DNA of 64,000 bases from Cognatundibacterium luofuense (GCF_018139685.1 NZ_JAGSPN010000003.1:124001-188000), one strand, 5' to 3'. Positions 27,482-36,985 are shown, numbered from the stretch's first letter. Numbers and translations: made by a program. Notes: generated from the sequence alone by a model not told the origin.

Positions 27482-28150
27482 TCAGTGTTGCTTGCGGTAC
27501 ACCGCATCAAACCGGACATTCGCGCCGCCGCACAGGCCGTTATCCGACACCACCAGCTGATCATGCAGCAAGCGGAAACTCGCCACGCAGGTATACGCTG
27601 CTTCGGGATCACCGATGCGCAACTGATGACCGGCAGGCCGTGCTGTACCGGACAGATCGCCGAAGTGGATGATGCGTTCACCGGTCGGCCCCGGTCCGCC
27701 TACCCAGCGCGCCGTCCCGGTGACTGTCAGCTGACCATCCGCTGACTGCCTGATCATGATACGCGCCGCGCCGCCGATAGATTTCCAGTTGCCAAGCCAG
27801 TTCTTCATTGAGGTATCGCGTTCCGGCAAGGCACGAATGTTCTGACTGGCGATCCATCCGACCACTTCGCTGTGTTTTCCTGAATACCATACGCAGCTCC
27901 AGCGATCCGATGCATGAGCGATCAGTACTTTGTCGCCCTTCTTCAGCGCATCTTTCTGACTGCACGAGGAGGAATCAGGGCAGCCTTCCCCGTCAGGAAA
28001 GACAGCCGCAGGCTGCCCTGCACTGACCGACACTTCGCCGTAACTTATTTCCGGATATGAAGGGAAAGCGCCGTTTCTGCAGGTATCCGGCTCTGCGGCC
28101 AACGCCTGCCCGCTCAGCAGCATTATTGCGGTCATTAAAAACAATCTCAT
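27482..28150 (-). CDS. Secreted hypothetical protein
   Basis: A 222-residue protein with a clear Sec signal (MRLFLMTAIMLLSGQALA|AE). Six or more cysteines suggest disulfide bonds. The middle (KKGDKVLIAHASDRWSCVWYSGKHSEVVGWIASQNI) resembles a bacterial SH3 domain, as found in cell-wall or envelope proteins. The C-terminal part is a beta-rich domain I do not recognise. It is monocistronic. Function unknown. Confidence 0.75.
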   Translation of the reverse strand: MRLFLMTAIMLLSGQALAAEPDTCRNGAFPSYPEISYGEVSVSAGQPAAVFPDGEGCPDSSSCSQKDALKKGDKVLIAHASDRWSCVWYSGKHSEVVGWIASQNIRALPERDTSMKNWLGNWKSIGGAARIMIRQSADGQLTVTGTARWVGGPGPTGERIIHFGDLSGTARPAGHQLRIGDPEAAYTCVASFRLLHDQLVVSDNGLCGGANVRFDAVYRKQH

Positions 28151-28248
28151 CGCATCGCCTTTCGGTTTCTATGTAATCACTCAATTTTGCAAAAAACGGA
28201 TCAAATAGGCAGCAATAGTTCCGCACAAATTCAGCAACTATTCAGTAA

Positions 28249-28917
28249 CTATTCAGTAATTTTCTGCAACGCGAGGTTCGCATCCTCTGCGCTCACTTCA
28301 AAGCAACCCCAGCCATCATTTTGTCCGCCAAAAGGCAATGCCAGCGCAGCCAGCATATCTTCTGCTTTACCGATATTGTCACAGGTCGGAATCAATGGCA
28401 GCGTAACCTCTGCCTGCGCATGAAAACGCTCTGCACCATCGTAAAGACTGGCTTCGCAGGAATATCCGTCCTCCCTTAACTTCACTGCAAATGCTTCCGC
28501 CGCCTGCATGTCCGGAAAAACGACAGAGAAATCAACAGCTCTGCTGATCCACAATGCATCGCCTTTACATGCCATCATGTAAAGTACATTCCCGTTGTCG
28601 GTGTCGGGAAACACACGCATATTGCGCTGACCAAACAACAGATCTGCCTCATAAGAAACCACGATGTGCCAGCCCGGCATCGCAGGCGCCGCCGCTTTCA
28701 TATCAGCGATGACTGGCATCAGATCCGGATAGCCTTCCGCTGACAAAATCAGATCCATGCCTTCATCGGTTGAACCAATAAAAAAATACAGCCTGTCGTC
28801 GATCATTTGCAGCGACGTCAGTAAAGACTCCATCGCTGACAGAGAAGGCTCATCGCCCTCTGTGAATTGCGGCAGCAAGTACAGAAAATCATGCCAGAAT
28901 GTCTGAACCTGATTCAT
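28249..28917 (-). CDS. DUF695/RraB-like protein
   Basis: A 222-residue cytoplasmic protein. The first half fits DUF695 (FFIGSTDEGMDLILSAEGYP). The second half resembles RraB (RNase E inhibitor): AFAVKLREDGYSCEAS followed by a C-terminal GKAEDMLAALALPFGGQNDGWGCFEV, matching the family's FGGxYDGWG core. The ATG at 28917 follows GAGGAA; the longer frame adds 17 residues without a good ribosome site. Such fusions are common in Proteobacteria but uncharacterised; RNase inhibition is an inference from the C-terminal domain. Confidence 0.8.
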   Translation of the reverse strand: MNQVQTFWHDFLYLLPQFTEGDEPSLSAMESLLTSLQMIDDRLYFFIGSTDEGMDLILSAEGYPDLMPVIADMKAAAPAMPGWHIVVSYEADLLFGQRNMRVFPDTDNGNVLYMMACKGDALWISRAVDFSVVFPDMQAAEAFAVKLREDGYSCEASLYDGAERFHAQAEVTLPLIPTCDNIGKAEDMLAALALPFGGQNDGWGCFEVSAEDANLALQKITE

Positions 28918-29118
28918 AAGAAATTCCTCGCAGCAGTAATCGGTATCACCGGATTGACAGAAGCGCATCTCAGACCGGCGTGCTATCGGATAGTTCGCGT
29001 CGTCACTTCACAAATCATTGCGCGAAACATCATCTGCTTTTTACCGTTAAACTGCCAGAACAGAAAGTAAAAGCTGACGGAAAACCAAAAAATACATAAA
29101 GCAAACACAGGAGCGCGC

Positions 29119-29871
29119 ATGACAAACACAAAAGTCGCCATCATCACCGGTTCCAGCCGTGGCATCGGTGCCGAAACTGCCAGACTGTTTGCCGCAAATG
29201 GTTACGCAGTGTGCATCAATTACTGTAAGGATCTGGCGGCTGCGGAAAGCGTGCAGGCCGATATCGTCAGCGCAGGTGGTCGCTGCATCGTGGTGCAGGC
29301 GGATGTATCACTGGCAGCCGATGTGAAACGCATGTTTGATCAGACCGAAGCAGCATTCGGCAAGGTCACGGTGCTGGTCAACAATGCAGCCATACTGCAA
29401 CAACAATGTTCATTTACTGATATTTCTGAAGAAAGATTTTCAGAAATACTGCGCACCAATGTCATCAGTTGCTTCCTGTGCTGTAAAGAAGCAGTGCTGC
29501 GCATGTCTACCAGACACGGTGGCAACGGTGGTGCCATCGTCAATGTGTCATCCGGTGCGGCAAAGAGTGGCTCACCACATGAATACATCGATTACGCGGC
29601 CTCCAAAGGCGCTGTCGATACCATGACGCGCGGGCTGGCGCTGGAAGTGGCCGCCGAAGGCATCCGCGTCAACGCCGTCCGCCCCGGCCTGATTTACACC
29701 GACATGCACGCTTCCGGCGGCGAAGCCAGCCGCGTAGACCGCCTCAAATCCCGCATCCCGCTGCAACGCGGCGGCTACCCGCAGGAAATCGCCGAAGCCA
29801 TCCTGTGGCTGGCATCAGAAAAATCTTCATTCGTGACCGGCAGTTTTATTGATGCGGCGGGCGGTTTGTAA
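29119..29871 (+). CDS. Short-chain dehydrogenase/reductase
   Basis: A 250-residue classical SDR. The cofactor motif is TGSSRGIG (residues 11-18), with NNAA, catalytic Ser in VSSGAAKSGS and YAASK (Tyr-xxx-Lys), and a C-terminal SSFVTGSFIDAAGG. The family reduces or oxidises carbonyl and hydroxyl groups with NAD(P)H; the substrate is not readable. A GGAG ribosome site precedes the ATG. It stands just upstream of an ACT-domain gene with 71 bp between. Confidence 0.9.
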   Translation: MTNTKVAIITGSSRGIGAETARLFAANGYAVCINYCKDLAAAESVQADIVSAGGRCIVVQADVSLAADVKRMFDQTEAAFGKVTVLVNNAAILQQQCSFTDISEERFSEILRTNVISCFLCCKEAVLRMSTRHGGNGGAIVNVSSGAAKSGSPHEYIDYAASKGAVDTMTRGLALEVAAEGIRVNAVRPGLIYTDMHASGGEASRVDRLKSRIPLQRGGYPQEIAEAILWLASEKSSFVTGSFIDAAGGL

Positions 29872-29942
29872 TCCGGTAGTATTGAATCGCGCGAATGAAG
29901 CCGCCCCTGAGCTGCGAATCACACTGTACTAAGAGAGATAAA

Positions 29943-30341
29943 ATGGCGATTTCTGATCTGAATCTTTTGCTGCAATCCATGCAGCCAGTATTACATGAAG
30001 GTGTGTACGCCTATTGCGTCGTCCCGCACGGCACAGAATTGCAAGGCTTGTCGCCGGTCGTCACTGTCACAGAAGCCGAGGGGCTGACGCTGGTACTGCC
30101 TGAACAACAGGCGCTGAACGCTGGTTTAGCCATCCTGTTCCGCGCCGCATGGATTACCCTGACCGTGCACTCCGACTTACAAGCTGTCGGCCTCACCGCC
30201 GCTTTCGCGACCGTACTGGGCGAAGCCGGCATCAGCTGCAATGTGGTGGCAGGCGCTTACCATGATCATATTTTTGTGCCGGTGGAGAAGGCGGAATCGG
30301 CGATGGATACGTTGAGAGCTTTGCAGCGTGGAGCGGGATGA
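29943..30341 (+). CDS. ACT domain-containing protein (COG3602 type)
   Basis: A 132-residue protein formed by two ACT-like halves, with the family blocks GVYAYC, LTLVLP and AAWITLTVHSDLQAVGLTAAFATVLGEAGISCNVVAGAYHDHIFVP. ACT domains bind small ligands such as amino acids, so this is probably a sensor or allosteric subunit. The ATG at 29943 follows AAGAGAGA; the longer frame lacks a ribosome site. Possibly co-transcribed with the SDR gene. Confidence 0.88.
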   Translation: MAISDLNLLLQSMQPVLHEGVYAYCVVPHGTELQGLSPVVTVTEAEGLTLVLPEQQALNAGLAILFRAAWITLTVHSDLQAVGLTAAFATVLGEAGISCNVVAGAYHDHIFVPVEKAESAMDTLRALQRGAG

Positions 30342-30413
30342 TTGGTAAACTTAAAAATGAAGCGCAGGTTTTTTGGGCAAGAAGTAAGCGACCTCGATCT
30401 GTAGCGGCATTTT

Positions 30414-30821
30414 CTAAAACCCCGTACCTGGCCCGACATTGATTATTCGTTCTGGCCAATCCATTGGCCACATGTGGATACTGAAATCGTTGATTGCGAA
30501 CACGGAAATGATTCCGATCAAACCTGATATTCCCGCAATCCAACATGCGATCTGCAAAATGTTTTTCTTCAAGCTAAAGACATTTTGTGCGAACCTCAGC
30601 AATATCTTTGCGAACACGAAGTACACGCCAAAATCCAGCAGTGCAGGCAGCAAATAAATGTCTTTTGCCAGAGAGAACGCCGGAGATCGCGCATTCCATG
30701 GCAGGGGGAAGCCATACAACTCTATCTCTGTGCCATCGAGGCCAACAACCATATTCATGCTGATATAACTGAACAGGAAGATTGTGAGACCAACAGTCGA
30801 GAGATGGTTTTTAATTTTCAT
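30414..30821 (-). CDS. Hypothetical membrane protein
   Basis: A 135-residue protein with three or four predicted TM helices (residues 8-27, 53-72 and 87-110 are strongly hydrophobic). No family recognised. AT-rich and isolated, at the left edge of a low-GC block. Confidence 0.6.
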   Translation of the reverse strand: MKIKNHLSTVGLTIFLFSYISMNMVVGLDGTEIELYGFPLPWNARSPAFSLAKDIYLLPALLDFGVYFVFAKILLRFAQNVFSLKKNILQIACWIAGISGLIGIISVFAINDFSIHMWPMDWPERIINVGPGTGF

Positions 30822-31298
30822 TTCTTAAAAAAGTTATAATTAAAAAAACTTAAACATAATATTGTTTACTTCCGTGGAAAAAATAAGAAAAGTGCGGTGA
30901 AATCTTTTCATACTACATCACCACATCTCTGTCAAAAATAGATTAAATTCCAAGTTATCTGAAAGAACAGACTAAGTGATTGTAATCATCCTGAATATTG
31001 ACAGGTGATAAACGTAAAATTCTTTAGAAAATCACAGCTTTCAGCCTGAAAGCTTGTTATCCTTGGCACGCTTACGGGCTTCGCAACTGCCTAGACTTTG
31101 TTCCTGGACAATGGACAGGCAGTGGCCTGGCGAAAGAGGATTAGTAAAGGTTGATCGTAAATTTAAAGTTTATTTATTGACGACGGCTCCCTGTGCTAAG
31201 CAGATAACATGTCTGGCATGTGGGCAGATTTTCAGCGTCTTTATCGCTCCTGTCGCCAGTTAAGTTGGACTCTAATTATTGAATTTGGAAAAGAAATA
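30822..31298. other. AT-rich intergenic region
   Basis: About 475 bp without a gene, repeat copy or terminator that I can support. Small frames here have no ribosome site or family resemblance. Confidence 0.5.
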
Positions 31299-32249
31299 AT
31301 GAATAGCGAATCAAAATGGATAGCGGGATTTTGGAGAAGAATTGGAGCATTTTTCATAGATGTTGCAATCATAGCAACTATAGGAATGGTTCTTGGTTAT
31401 GTATTTGAAAATGAATTTGTTCAAATTGGTAATTTAGGAAGGTTATTTGGGATTTTTGTGACGACAATATACTTTGGTTTTTTAAACAGTAAAGTTTTTG
31501 GAGGGCAAACAATTGGTAAAAAGATACTTAAGATACGTGTTGTTGATTCAACAAATAATATTTTGAGCTTACCAAGATCTTTAATTAGATATGCAATATT
31601 TTTCATGCCATTATTTCTGAATGGGGTTCAGCTTCCGGAAAGTGTAAGCAGTAAGCTATTTTATAGTTTAGCTATAATGATCACTTTTGGTGTAAATTTA
31701 TCGGCTACTTACCTTTACATTTTCAATTGGCGGACACGACAGTCATTGCATGACATTGCAGTAGGAAGTTACGTTGTAAATGTATCGAATGAAGATAATA
31801 AATTTGCAAGTCTTCAAAAGACCCATAAAATGCATTACGCAGTTGTAATAGTTATTTTTTTTATGGCAGCTGCTTTATCGGTGTATATTAAAAATTTGTT
31901 TGGAGATATTAATTTAGTTCAACTAAATTACATCGGAGACATATTAATTAAAGAAAAAAGCCTTGTAGATATAAGCGTAAGTTCCACAGATTTTTACATC
32001 AATAAAAATAGTGAGGATAAGAATAAAAATTTAATAATTACGGCGTATATTCGTAGCAATAACGTTGGTGACGTAGAGTTCGCTAAGAAACTCGCAAATG
32101 ATGCCATGATAATATACACAGATGCAAAGAAAATTAATGCAGTTCAAGTAAATATGGTTTATGGATTTGATATCGGAATTGCATCTAAGTGGTCGTATTA
32201 TAGGCACATTTTTACGCAAGAAGAATTGGGTAAAGCCAAAAATCCATGA
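31299..32249 (+). CDS. RDD family membrane protein
   Basis: A 316-residue protein. The N-terminal RDD domain has GFWRRIGAFFIDVAII, FGGQTIGKKILKIRVVD and TRQSLHDIAVGSYVV, all family hallmarks, with about four TM helices. A further TM helix and a soluble tail of about 110 residues follow. I start at the ATG after GGAAAAGAAATA. Codon use is AT-rich, unlike the flanking denitrification genes, which suggests recent transfer. RDD proteins may transport small ions or compatible solutes; the role here is unknown. Confidence 0.85.
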   Translation: MNSESKWIAGFWRRIGAFFIDVAIIATIGMVLGYVFENEFVQIGNLGRLFGIFVTTIYFGFLNSKVFGGQTIGKKILKIRVVDSTNNILSLPRSLIRYAIFFMPLFLNGVQLPESVSSKLFYSLAIMITFGVNLSATYLYIFNWRTRQSLHDIAVGSYVVNVSNEDNKFASLQKTHKMHYAVVIVIFFMAAALSVYIKNLFGDINLVQLNYIGDILIKEKSLVDISVSSTDFYINKNSEDKNKNLIITAYIRSNNVGDVEFAKKLANDAMIIYTDAKKINAVQVNMVYGFDIGIASKWSYYRHIFTQEELGKAKNP

Positions 32250-32359
32250 TCTAAGAAAAATGAATTGACCGATAAAATTTAAAGCGACTCGGGGTAATTA
32301 TCCCCTGAGTCAGACTTGATAAAGAAGTTTGTTGCACATCTGAGATTGAGTCTTCGGTT

Positions 32360-32698
32360 TCAAGTAGTCTGATTTCGCCAAAGTCGGCGGTGTACTTCGG
32401 TCGGTGTCCGGTTGCTGAGCGCAGACTTTAGCCGTTCAATGTTATGAAATTTTTTTCATTTTACGATGAAGACTATGGCTGTTTGGCATGTCGAGAACCA
32501 TTGCTGGTTAATGCAGTCATCGAGCAACATACAGTTGGAAATTTCCATAAAACCGCCCTGCAAGGGGCCGAACGGCTTGATGCAGACCGGCCCCACATTT
32601 CGGACCCGCAGCAACTTCATCATCGTAGCGCCTGAAAATTCTACTCCGCTGTCCGATCGGAATACGTATGCAGTGTTTTGGTATGAATTTACTAACAC
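32360..32698 (-). pseudogene. Decayed IS3-family transposase (orfB) remnant
   Basis: The minus strand keeps part of the integrase core: RSDSGVEFSGATMMK, then VGPVCIKPFGPLQGGFME and DDCINQQWFS, matching the family's RSDNGPEF and GKLRDECLNxxWF. After an internal deletion and frameshift the C-terminal signature LKSALSNRTPTEVHRRLW continues to a stop at 32360. Start and terminal repeats are gone. It is a dead fragment within the AT-rich block. Confidence 0.8.
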
Positions 32699-32978
32699 TC
32701 TTGCAGCCCATAATACGTTTCAAACACATCTCGCTGGTATTGATCAAATCAGTTCTAGTCAGACGAAACGGGCATGATCTACGAAAGCTTATCCAAAAAA
32801 TTCCAGATAGTCGGTTCGAATAGTCTTGAATGTTACTATGTACTTTTTGTAACTTACGTATACATCAGTGTAGATGTGTGCATTATATAAATATATTTAT
32901 ATGGCGTCTGGTGAACAACTTCCGAACAAAATAGAGCCTCATTAGAGAAGCTACTGGTTTGGCCTTTGCTCCGGTATC

Positions 32979-33347
32979 GTGGCAAATTTTGGTGTGTCGA
33001 CAGTGCTGACTGGACTTGTATTGTTACTGGATAGCGCGGCCTCAGTAGCGTTTGAACGTCAGCCCTTTCTGAACGATATGGAAGATGCGGGAACGAAAGC
33101 TTGGTTTTTAATGCTGAGCATGAAATTTCTCAGCGCATGTGTCGCAGGATTTGTCACCGTCCGGTTTTCGCCACCGCGTTCTAACCGTGCCTGGATGACG
33201 CTTCTGATTCTTGCTGTAGCTTCTTCAATTTTTGCGCAATTCCCGCAACCGGCTTCTGCTGCGGTGTTGGTGATTTGGATGGCTTCCGCTCCGCTTGGTG
33301 TATTGTGCGGGTGGTTACTCGTTCGCAGAAGTGCACTTTTACTTTAG
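32979..33347 (+). CDS. Small hypothetical membrane protein
   Basis: A 122-residue protein with a GTG start and about four hydrophobic helices (VLTGLVLLLDSAASVAF; MLSMKFLSACVAGFVTV; MTLLILAVASSIFAQF; AVLVIWMASAPLGVLCGWLL). No family recognised. A second small membrane ORF follows. Confidence 0.5.
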   Translation: MANFGVSTVLTGLVLLLDSAASVAFERQPFLNDMEDAGTKAWFLMLSMKFLSACVAGFVTVRFSPPRSNRAWMTLLILAVASSIFAQFPQPASAAVLVIWMASAPLGVLCGWLLVRRSALLL

Positions 33348-33401
33348 CCCGTCGTCGCATTGAATTTTTAAATCTCTTTGAACTCTGACACTACTCAGCT
33401 T

Positions 33402-33677
33402 ATGCGCCCCTTTGACTATATCGGCTTTCTCATTTTGGCGCTTGGCATTAGCGCATCCATACTTGGGCATCACTGGTTTGGTCTTGTGTGGTTCTGGGGT
33501 GGATTTGCGCTGATGGCCTTGGGGCTTGGCATTCTTTCGCGTGGCGGACGCAGGGACAAAATTAACAAAGCGATCCGTTCGCACGACGGCCCCGGAGATG
33601 GTGGAAATACGGATTATCACGGCGGCCGTGATATTTACGGACATGACTCCGGGCATGTTGGCTTAGACGGAGATTGA
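33402..33677 (+). CDS. Small hypothetical membrane protein with Gly/His/Asp-rich tail
   Basis: A 91-residue protein from the first ATG (a TTG 24 nt upstream is possible). Two hydrophobic helices (FLILALGISASILG and FGLVWFWGGFALMALGLGIL) precede a charged tail rich in Gly, His and Asp, which might bind metal. No family recognised. Confidence 0.5.
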   Translation: MRPFDYIGFLILALGISASILGHHWFGLVWFWGGFALMALGLGILSRGGRRDKINKAIRSHDGPGDGGNTDYHGGRDIYGHDSGHVGLDGD

Positions 33678-33956
33678 GTGCCGCAGGCCGGGTCAACTGT
33701 AAGTGCCACCGAGTAAAAGATTCTGACCATCTTACTTGAACGTGGGGGTAAACCGCCAAGTGACTATTCTTTATCCGCAGTCAGACAAAATGTGCTCGGT
33801 GTTTTCCGCTATCTCACCGCGAATTGCTTAATTTGCTAAAAGTGGCAGAGGCATCCGTCGGAGCTCAGACAATGAAACATAGGCAATATGTCCTCATCTG
33901 TCCCTGATTCCCCTGAAGCGCCGAAATTCTGTTCAAACCCCGTAAAAACACGCCAA

Positions 33957-34039
33957 ATGCGGATCACTGCATACCAATCTGCCGGTCGTCGGCGGAAATT
34001 GCGGGTCTTCGTAAGTGATACATGCGGACTTCTGCATAG
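33957..34039 (+). repeat. 83-nt dispersed element, copy 5
   Basis: Boxes ATGCGGATCACTGCATAC and ATGCGGACTTCTGCATAG, core GGTCGTCGGCGGAAA. With copy 6 it forms a subfamily whose boxes are stronger inverted repeats. It lies between the small membrane ORF and arsH (convergent). Confidence 0.85.
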
Positions 34040-34115
34040 TCCGCTCTCCTTCTCAGCCCCGCATTAACGGGCGTCCACAGGTGGACTGAACTAAACTCAC
34101 CGAGCCTCTTCGGCC

Positions 34116-34838
34116 TTAAATACTGCGCTGATTGACCCGCTTAGACAATGCTTCGGCACTTTCTTTGCGCTCGCTGTAGCGGTCAACAAGATAGGGGGCG
34201 ATGTCGCGGGTGAGCAGGGTGAATTTCATCAGTTCTTCCATCACATCGACTACCCGGTCATAGTAGGCGGATGGTTTCATGCGTCCGGCGTCGTCAAATT
34301 CCAGAAATGCTTTGGGTACGGAGGACTGGTTAGGAATGGTCAGCATGCGCATCCAGCGGCCTAGTATGCGTAGCTGGTTGACGGCATTGAATGATTGCGA
34401 GCCGCCGGATACTTCCATGACCGCCAGTGTTTTTCCCTGCGTTGGGCGGATTGCGCCGCTGTTTAACGGAATCCAGTCGATTTGTGCTTTCATAATGCCG
34501 GTCATTGCGCCGTGGCGTTCCGGCGAGCACCAGACCATGCCTTCGGCCCAGAGCGTCAGTTCGCGCAATTCTCTGACTTTCGGATGGTCTTCCGGCGCGC
34601 CATCCGGCAGCGGTAAATCTTTCGGATCAAACACTTTAACGTCAGCACCCATCGCAGTCAGCAGACGCGCGGCTTCCAGCGTGAGTAATTTGCTGTAAGA
34701 GCGTTCGCGCAGAGAACCGTACAGCAGTAAGAAGCGCGGCGGATGCTGTGACGGGCTGGCAGGCCGTAACTGGCTGATGTCCGGTTGCTGAAACAGTTCC
34801 GTTTGTAAATTGGGTAAATCAGAAAGATGATGTGACAC
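34116..34838 (-). CDS. arsH: ArsH, NADPH-dependent FMN reductase
   Basis: A 240-residue flavoprotein of the ArsH family: [24 protein letters not shown] (FMN phosphate loop GSLRExS), [24 protein letters not shown], and [28 protein letters not shown]. ArsH oxidises trivalent organoarsenicals and reduces flavin or azo substrates. It is the last gene of arsR-arsC-aqpS-arsH, 38 bp after aqpS. Confidence 0.95.
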   Translation of the reverse strand: MSHHLSDLPNLQTELFQQPDISQLRPASPSQHPPRFLLLYGSLRERSYSKLLTLEAARLLTAMGADVKVFDPKDLPLPDGAPEDHPKVRELRELTLWAEGMVWCSPERHGAMTGIMKAQIDWIPLNSGAIRPTQGKTLAVMEVSGGSQSFNAVNQLRILGRWMRMLTIPNQSSVPKAFLEFDDAGRMKPSAYYDRVVDVMEELMKFTLLTRDIAPYLVDRYSERKESAEALSKRVNQRSI

Positions 34839-34876
34839 GCTGATCCTCGCTATCGGTAATGGTTTTATCGCCTTGT

Positions 34877-35569
34877 TCAGTTCGTTTCTACTGTTGCAGT
34901 GACAGTAGCTTTTGGCGTTGCCGGATACAGCCAGTTAAATAAAATCGTAGCGACCATTGCACCGGCTAATTGTGCGACGATAAAACCCAAGGTATCGGCA
35001 GGGCGAATTCCGGCAAAAGTATTGCTGGCGGCGCGTGCCAGCGTTACTGCCGGATTGGCAAACGAAGTGGATGCGGTAAACCAGTAAGCAGAAGTGATAT
35101 AAGCAGCGACTGCAATCGGCGTCACACCCGGTCGCGTTCTGGACGTGCTGATAATGACGGCGATCAGCCCGAAGGTTGCGACAAACTCACTCCACCACTG
35201 AGACCAGCCGGTTCGCACATGTTCTGACGCAAAAAATGCCGGCTCGCCAAACATGCTGTGTGCCATCGCAACACCGGCAAAAGCACCGGCAATTTGTATC
35301 GCTATATATGGCAGCACTTCATTGCGCGGAAGATTGCCGAGCCATGCTTCCGATAAGCTCACCACCGGATTGAAATGCGCACCGGAAATTGCGCCGAACA
35401 TCAGTATCAGGGCAATTAAACCGCAACCGGTGGCAATCGCATTCGCGAGTAGGGCGATTGCAATATTACCGCCCGCCAGACCTTCCGCCATGATGCCGGA
35501 ACCCACCACCACCGCTAACAAAAAAGCCGTACCTAAACCCTCGGCTACCAGTCGCTTCACGCTACCCAT
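34877..35569 (-). CDS. aqpS: Aquaporin-family channel AqpS
   Basis: A 230-residue MIP-family protein with six TM helices and the two channel motifs HFNPVVS and [10 protein letters not shown]. The first NPA box is NPV, as in several arsenic-operon aquaglyceroporins. No ArsB or Acr3 efflux pump is in this operon. In Sinorhizobium meliloti, AqpS lets arsenite made by ArsC flow out down its gradient; the same role is inferred here from gene order. Confidence 0.92.
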   Translation of the reverse strand: MGSVKRLVAEGLGTAFLLAVVVGSGIMAEGLAGGNIAIALLANAIATGCGLIALILMFGAISGAHFNPVVSLSEAWLGNLPRNEVLPYIAIQIAGAFAGVAMAHSMFGEPAFFASEHVRTGWSQWWSEFVATFGLIAVIISTSRTRPGVTPIAVAAYITSAYWFTASTSFANPAVTLARAASNTFAGIRPADTLGFIVAQLAGAMVATILFNWLYPATPKATVTATVETN

Positions 35570-35668
35570 TCCTGTATTCCCTTTATTCGCATGCGCATTC
35601 CTGACAGCGCATACTTTATTTATGATTTGTATGTTCAGTACAAAACTCAGTATAAAAAAATGTCGTGA

Positions 35669-36154
35669 TTACTGTGCTGGCAGCAGGCTGCCGATCTTGT
35701 CCAGTGCTGTTTTCAGTACCGTTTTGTCCTGCACCAGTGTTTCCAGCGGCAAGGCCAGAAATGCTTCAATGCGGGCGCGTAAAATCCGGTACGCCTGCAT
35801 AAATGCCGCGTTGATTTCATCGTCGCTGCCAGTGGCGTGTGCCGGATCTTCCACGCCCCAGTGCGTGCGCAGCACTGGTCCCAGATAGGCCGGGCAGGTT
35901 TCGCCGGCGGCGCTGGCACATACGGTAATCACAATATCCGGCGTGGCTGGTAAATTGTCCCAGGACTTGCTGCTATAGCCTTCGGTGGCGATGCCTTCTT
36001 TTGCCAGCAAAGCCAGCGAGCGCGGATGCACTTGTCCGGTGGGCTGGCTGCCTGCACTCATGGCTTTCCAGCCCGCAGGTGCTAAATGATTAAAAGTCGC
36101 TTCGCCCAGAATGGAGCGGCAGGAATTGCCGGTGCAGAGAAAAAGTACGTTCAT
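35669..36154 (-). CDS. arsC: Arsenate reductase ArsC (low-molecular-weight phosphatase type)
   Basis: A 161-residue protein starting MNVLFLCTGNSCRSI, the C-x5-R P-loop (CTGNSCRS) of thioredoxin-coupled arsenate reductases. The later VITVCASAAGETCPAY segment supplies the resolving cysteines, and HWGVEDPA supplies the catalytic Asp. It reduces arsenate to arsenite. It follows arsR by 33 bp and precedes aqpS by about 100 bp. Confidence 0.94.
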   Translation of the reverse strand: MNVLFLCTGNSCRSILGEATFNHLAPAGWKAMSAGSQPTGQVHPRSLALLAKEGIATEGYSSKSWDNLPATPDIVITVCASAAGETCPAYLGPVLRTHWGVEDPAHATGSDDEINAAFMQAYRILRARIEAFLALPLETLVQDKTVLKTALDKIGSLLPAQ

Positions 36155-36187
36155 GATGTTTTCAGTAAGCGGATCAGAAAATGGGTA

Positions 36188-36499
36188 TTAGCAACAGGTG
36201 TCCGGTGCGCAGGGTGAACCGCCACAGCAGTTTTCAGTGAGAAAACTGACCAGACCATTCATGGTGTCAAAATTGGCCGAATAAATCATAAAACGCCCGT
36301 CCTGCCTGACGTTGACCATACCGGCATGGCTTAATTCTTTCAGATGAAATGACAACGAAGAAGGTGGAATTTCCAGTTGCTCACTGATCTTGCTGGCAAT
36401 CATGCCCTCCGGCCCCGCCTGCACTAACAGACGAAACACCGCCAGCCGCGACTCCTGTGCAATTGCCGCCAGCGCCGCGATCGCTTGTTTGGTTTCCAT
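36188..36499 (-). CDS. arsR: ArsR arsenic-responsive repressor
   Basis: A 103-residue ArsR/SmtB regulator with a winged helix (KISEQLEIPPSSLSFHLKELSHAGMV). It lacks the classical ELCVCDL metal site at the DNA helix; instead a cysteine-rich C-terminus (ENCCGGSPCAPDTCC) probably binds arsenite. This matches the group of ArsR proteins with C-terminal sensing cysteines. A palindromic operator lies directly upstream at 36526-36549. Confidence 0.93.
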   Translation of the reverse strand: METKQAIAALAAIAQESRLAVFRLLVQAGPEGMIASKISEQLEIPPSSLSFHLKELSHAGMVNVRQDGRFMIYSANFDTMNGLVSFLTENCCGGSPCAPDTCC

Positions 36500-36525
36500 A
36501 GCACCTCATTGTTTAAAATCGATAA

Positions 36526-36549
36526 TTCTATAATAGTCGAATTATAGAA
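36526..36549. promoter_or_regulatory. ArsR operator
   Basis: TTCTATAAT and ATTATAGAA are perfect 9-nt inverted arms with a 6-nt spacer. The AT-rich palindrome sits 27 bp upstream of the arsR start and would overlap its promoter. Confidence 0.8.
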
Positions 36550-36902
36550 ATGAAAGTGGAGGATTGCAATGGTTTTTTGTAATATTGATGAGGAGTCTGG
36601 CTTATATAGTCTTTAGCTAATCGATTGATATTTCTAGTGCTCAGATCCTTCAAAAGCAATAAGACATCAGGGACTGGTGTATTCAATTTCGATGGTGCTT
36701 GGTAATGAGTCAAATATCTCTGAATAATTTGCGGAAATCATTTTGATGCTGCTTAATCAGGCATTCATTTGAACGCTGCAAGACAGAACGGAAGCTAAGT
36801 AAGGCAGGAATTTTGCAAAACAGATGCGCGACAGCAAATCCCTTAAGCCCCCGATTCACTTTAGCCTCCAAAGTCTCCTCAAAACTCACAAAAACACCCC
36901 AA

Positions 36903-36985
36903 ATGCGGATCTCCGCACACCAATCTGCCGGTCGTCGGCGGAAACTGCGGGTCTCCGTAAATGATCAATGCGGACTTCCGCATAG
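36903..36985 (+). repeat. 83-nt dispersed element, copy 6
   Basis: Boxes ATGCGGATCTCCGCACAC and ATGCGGACTTCCGCATAG, core GGTCGTCGGCGGAAA. Each box is a near-perfect hairpin (GCGGA/TCCGC). It lies between divergent arsR and narG. Confidence 0.87.

Noticed and set aside
31054-31263. A 69-residue frame before the RDD gene
   Set aside because: It overlaps the RDD leader, lacks a ribosome site and resembles no family.
33378-33401. TTG start for the small membrane ORF at 33402
   Set aside because: An ATG follows within eight codons, and no ribosome site favours TTG.
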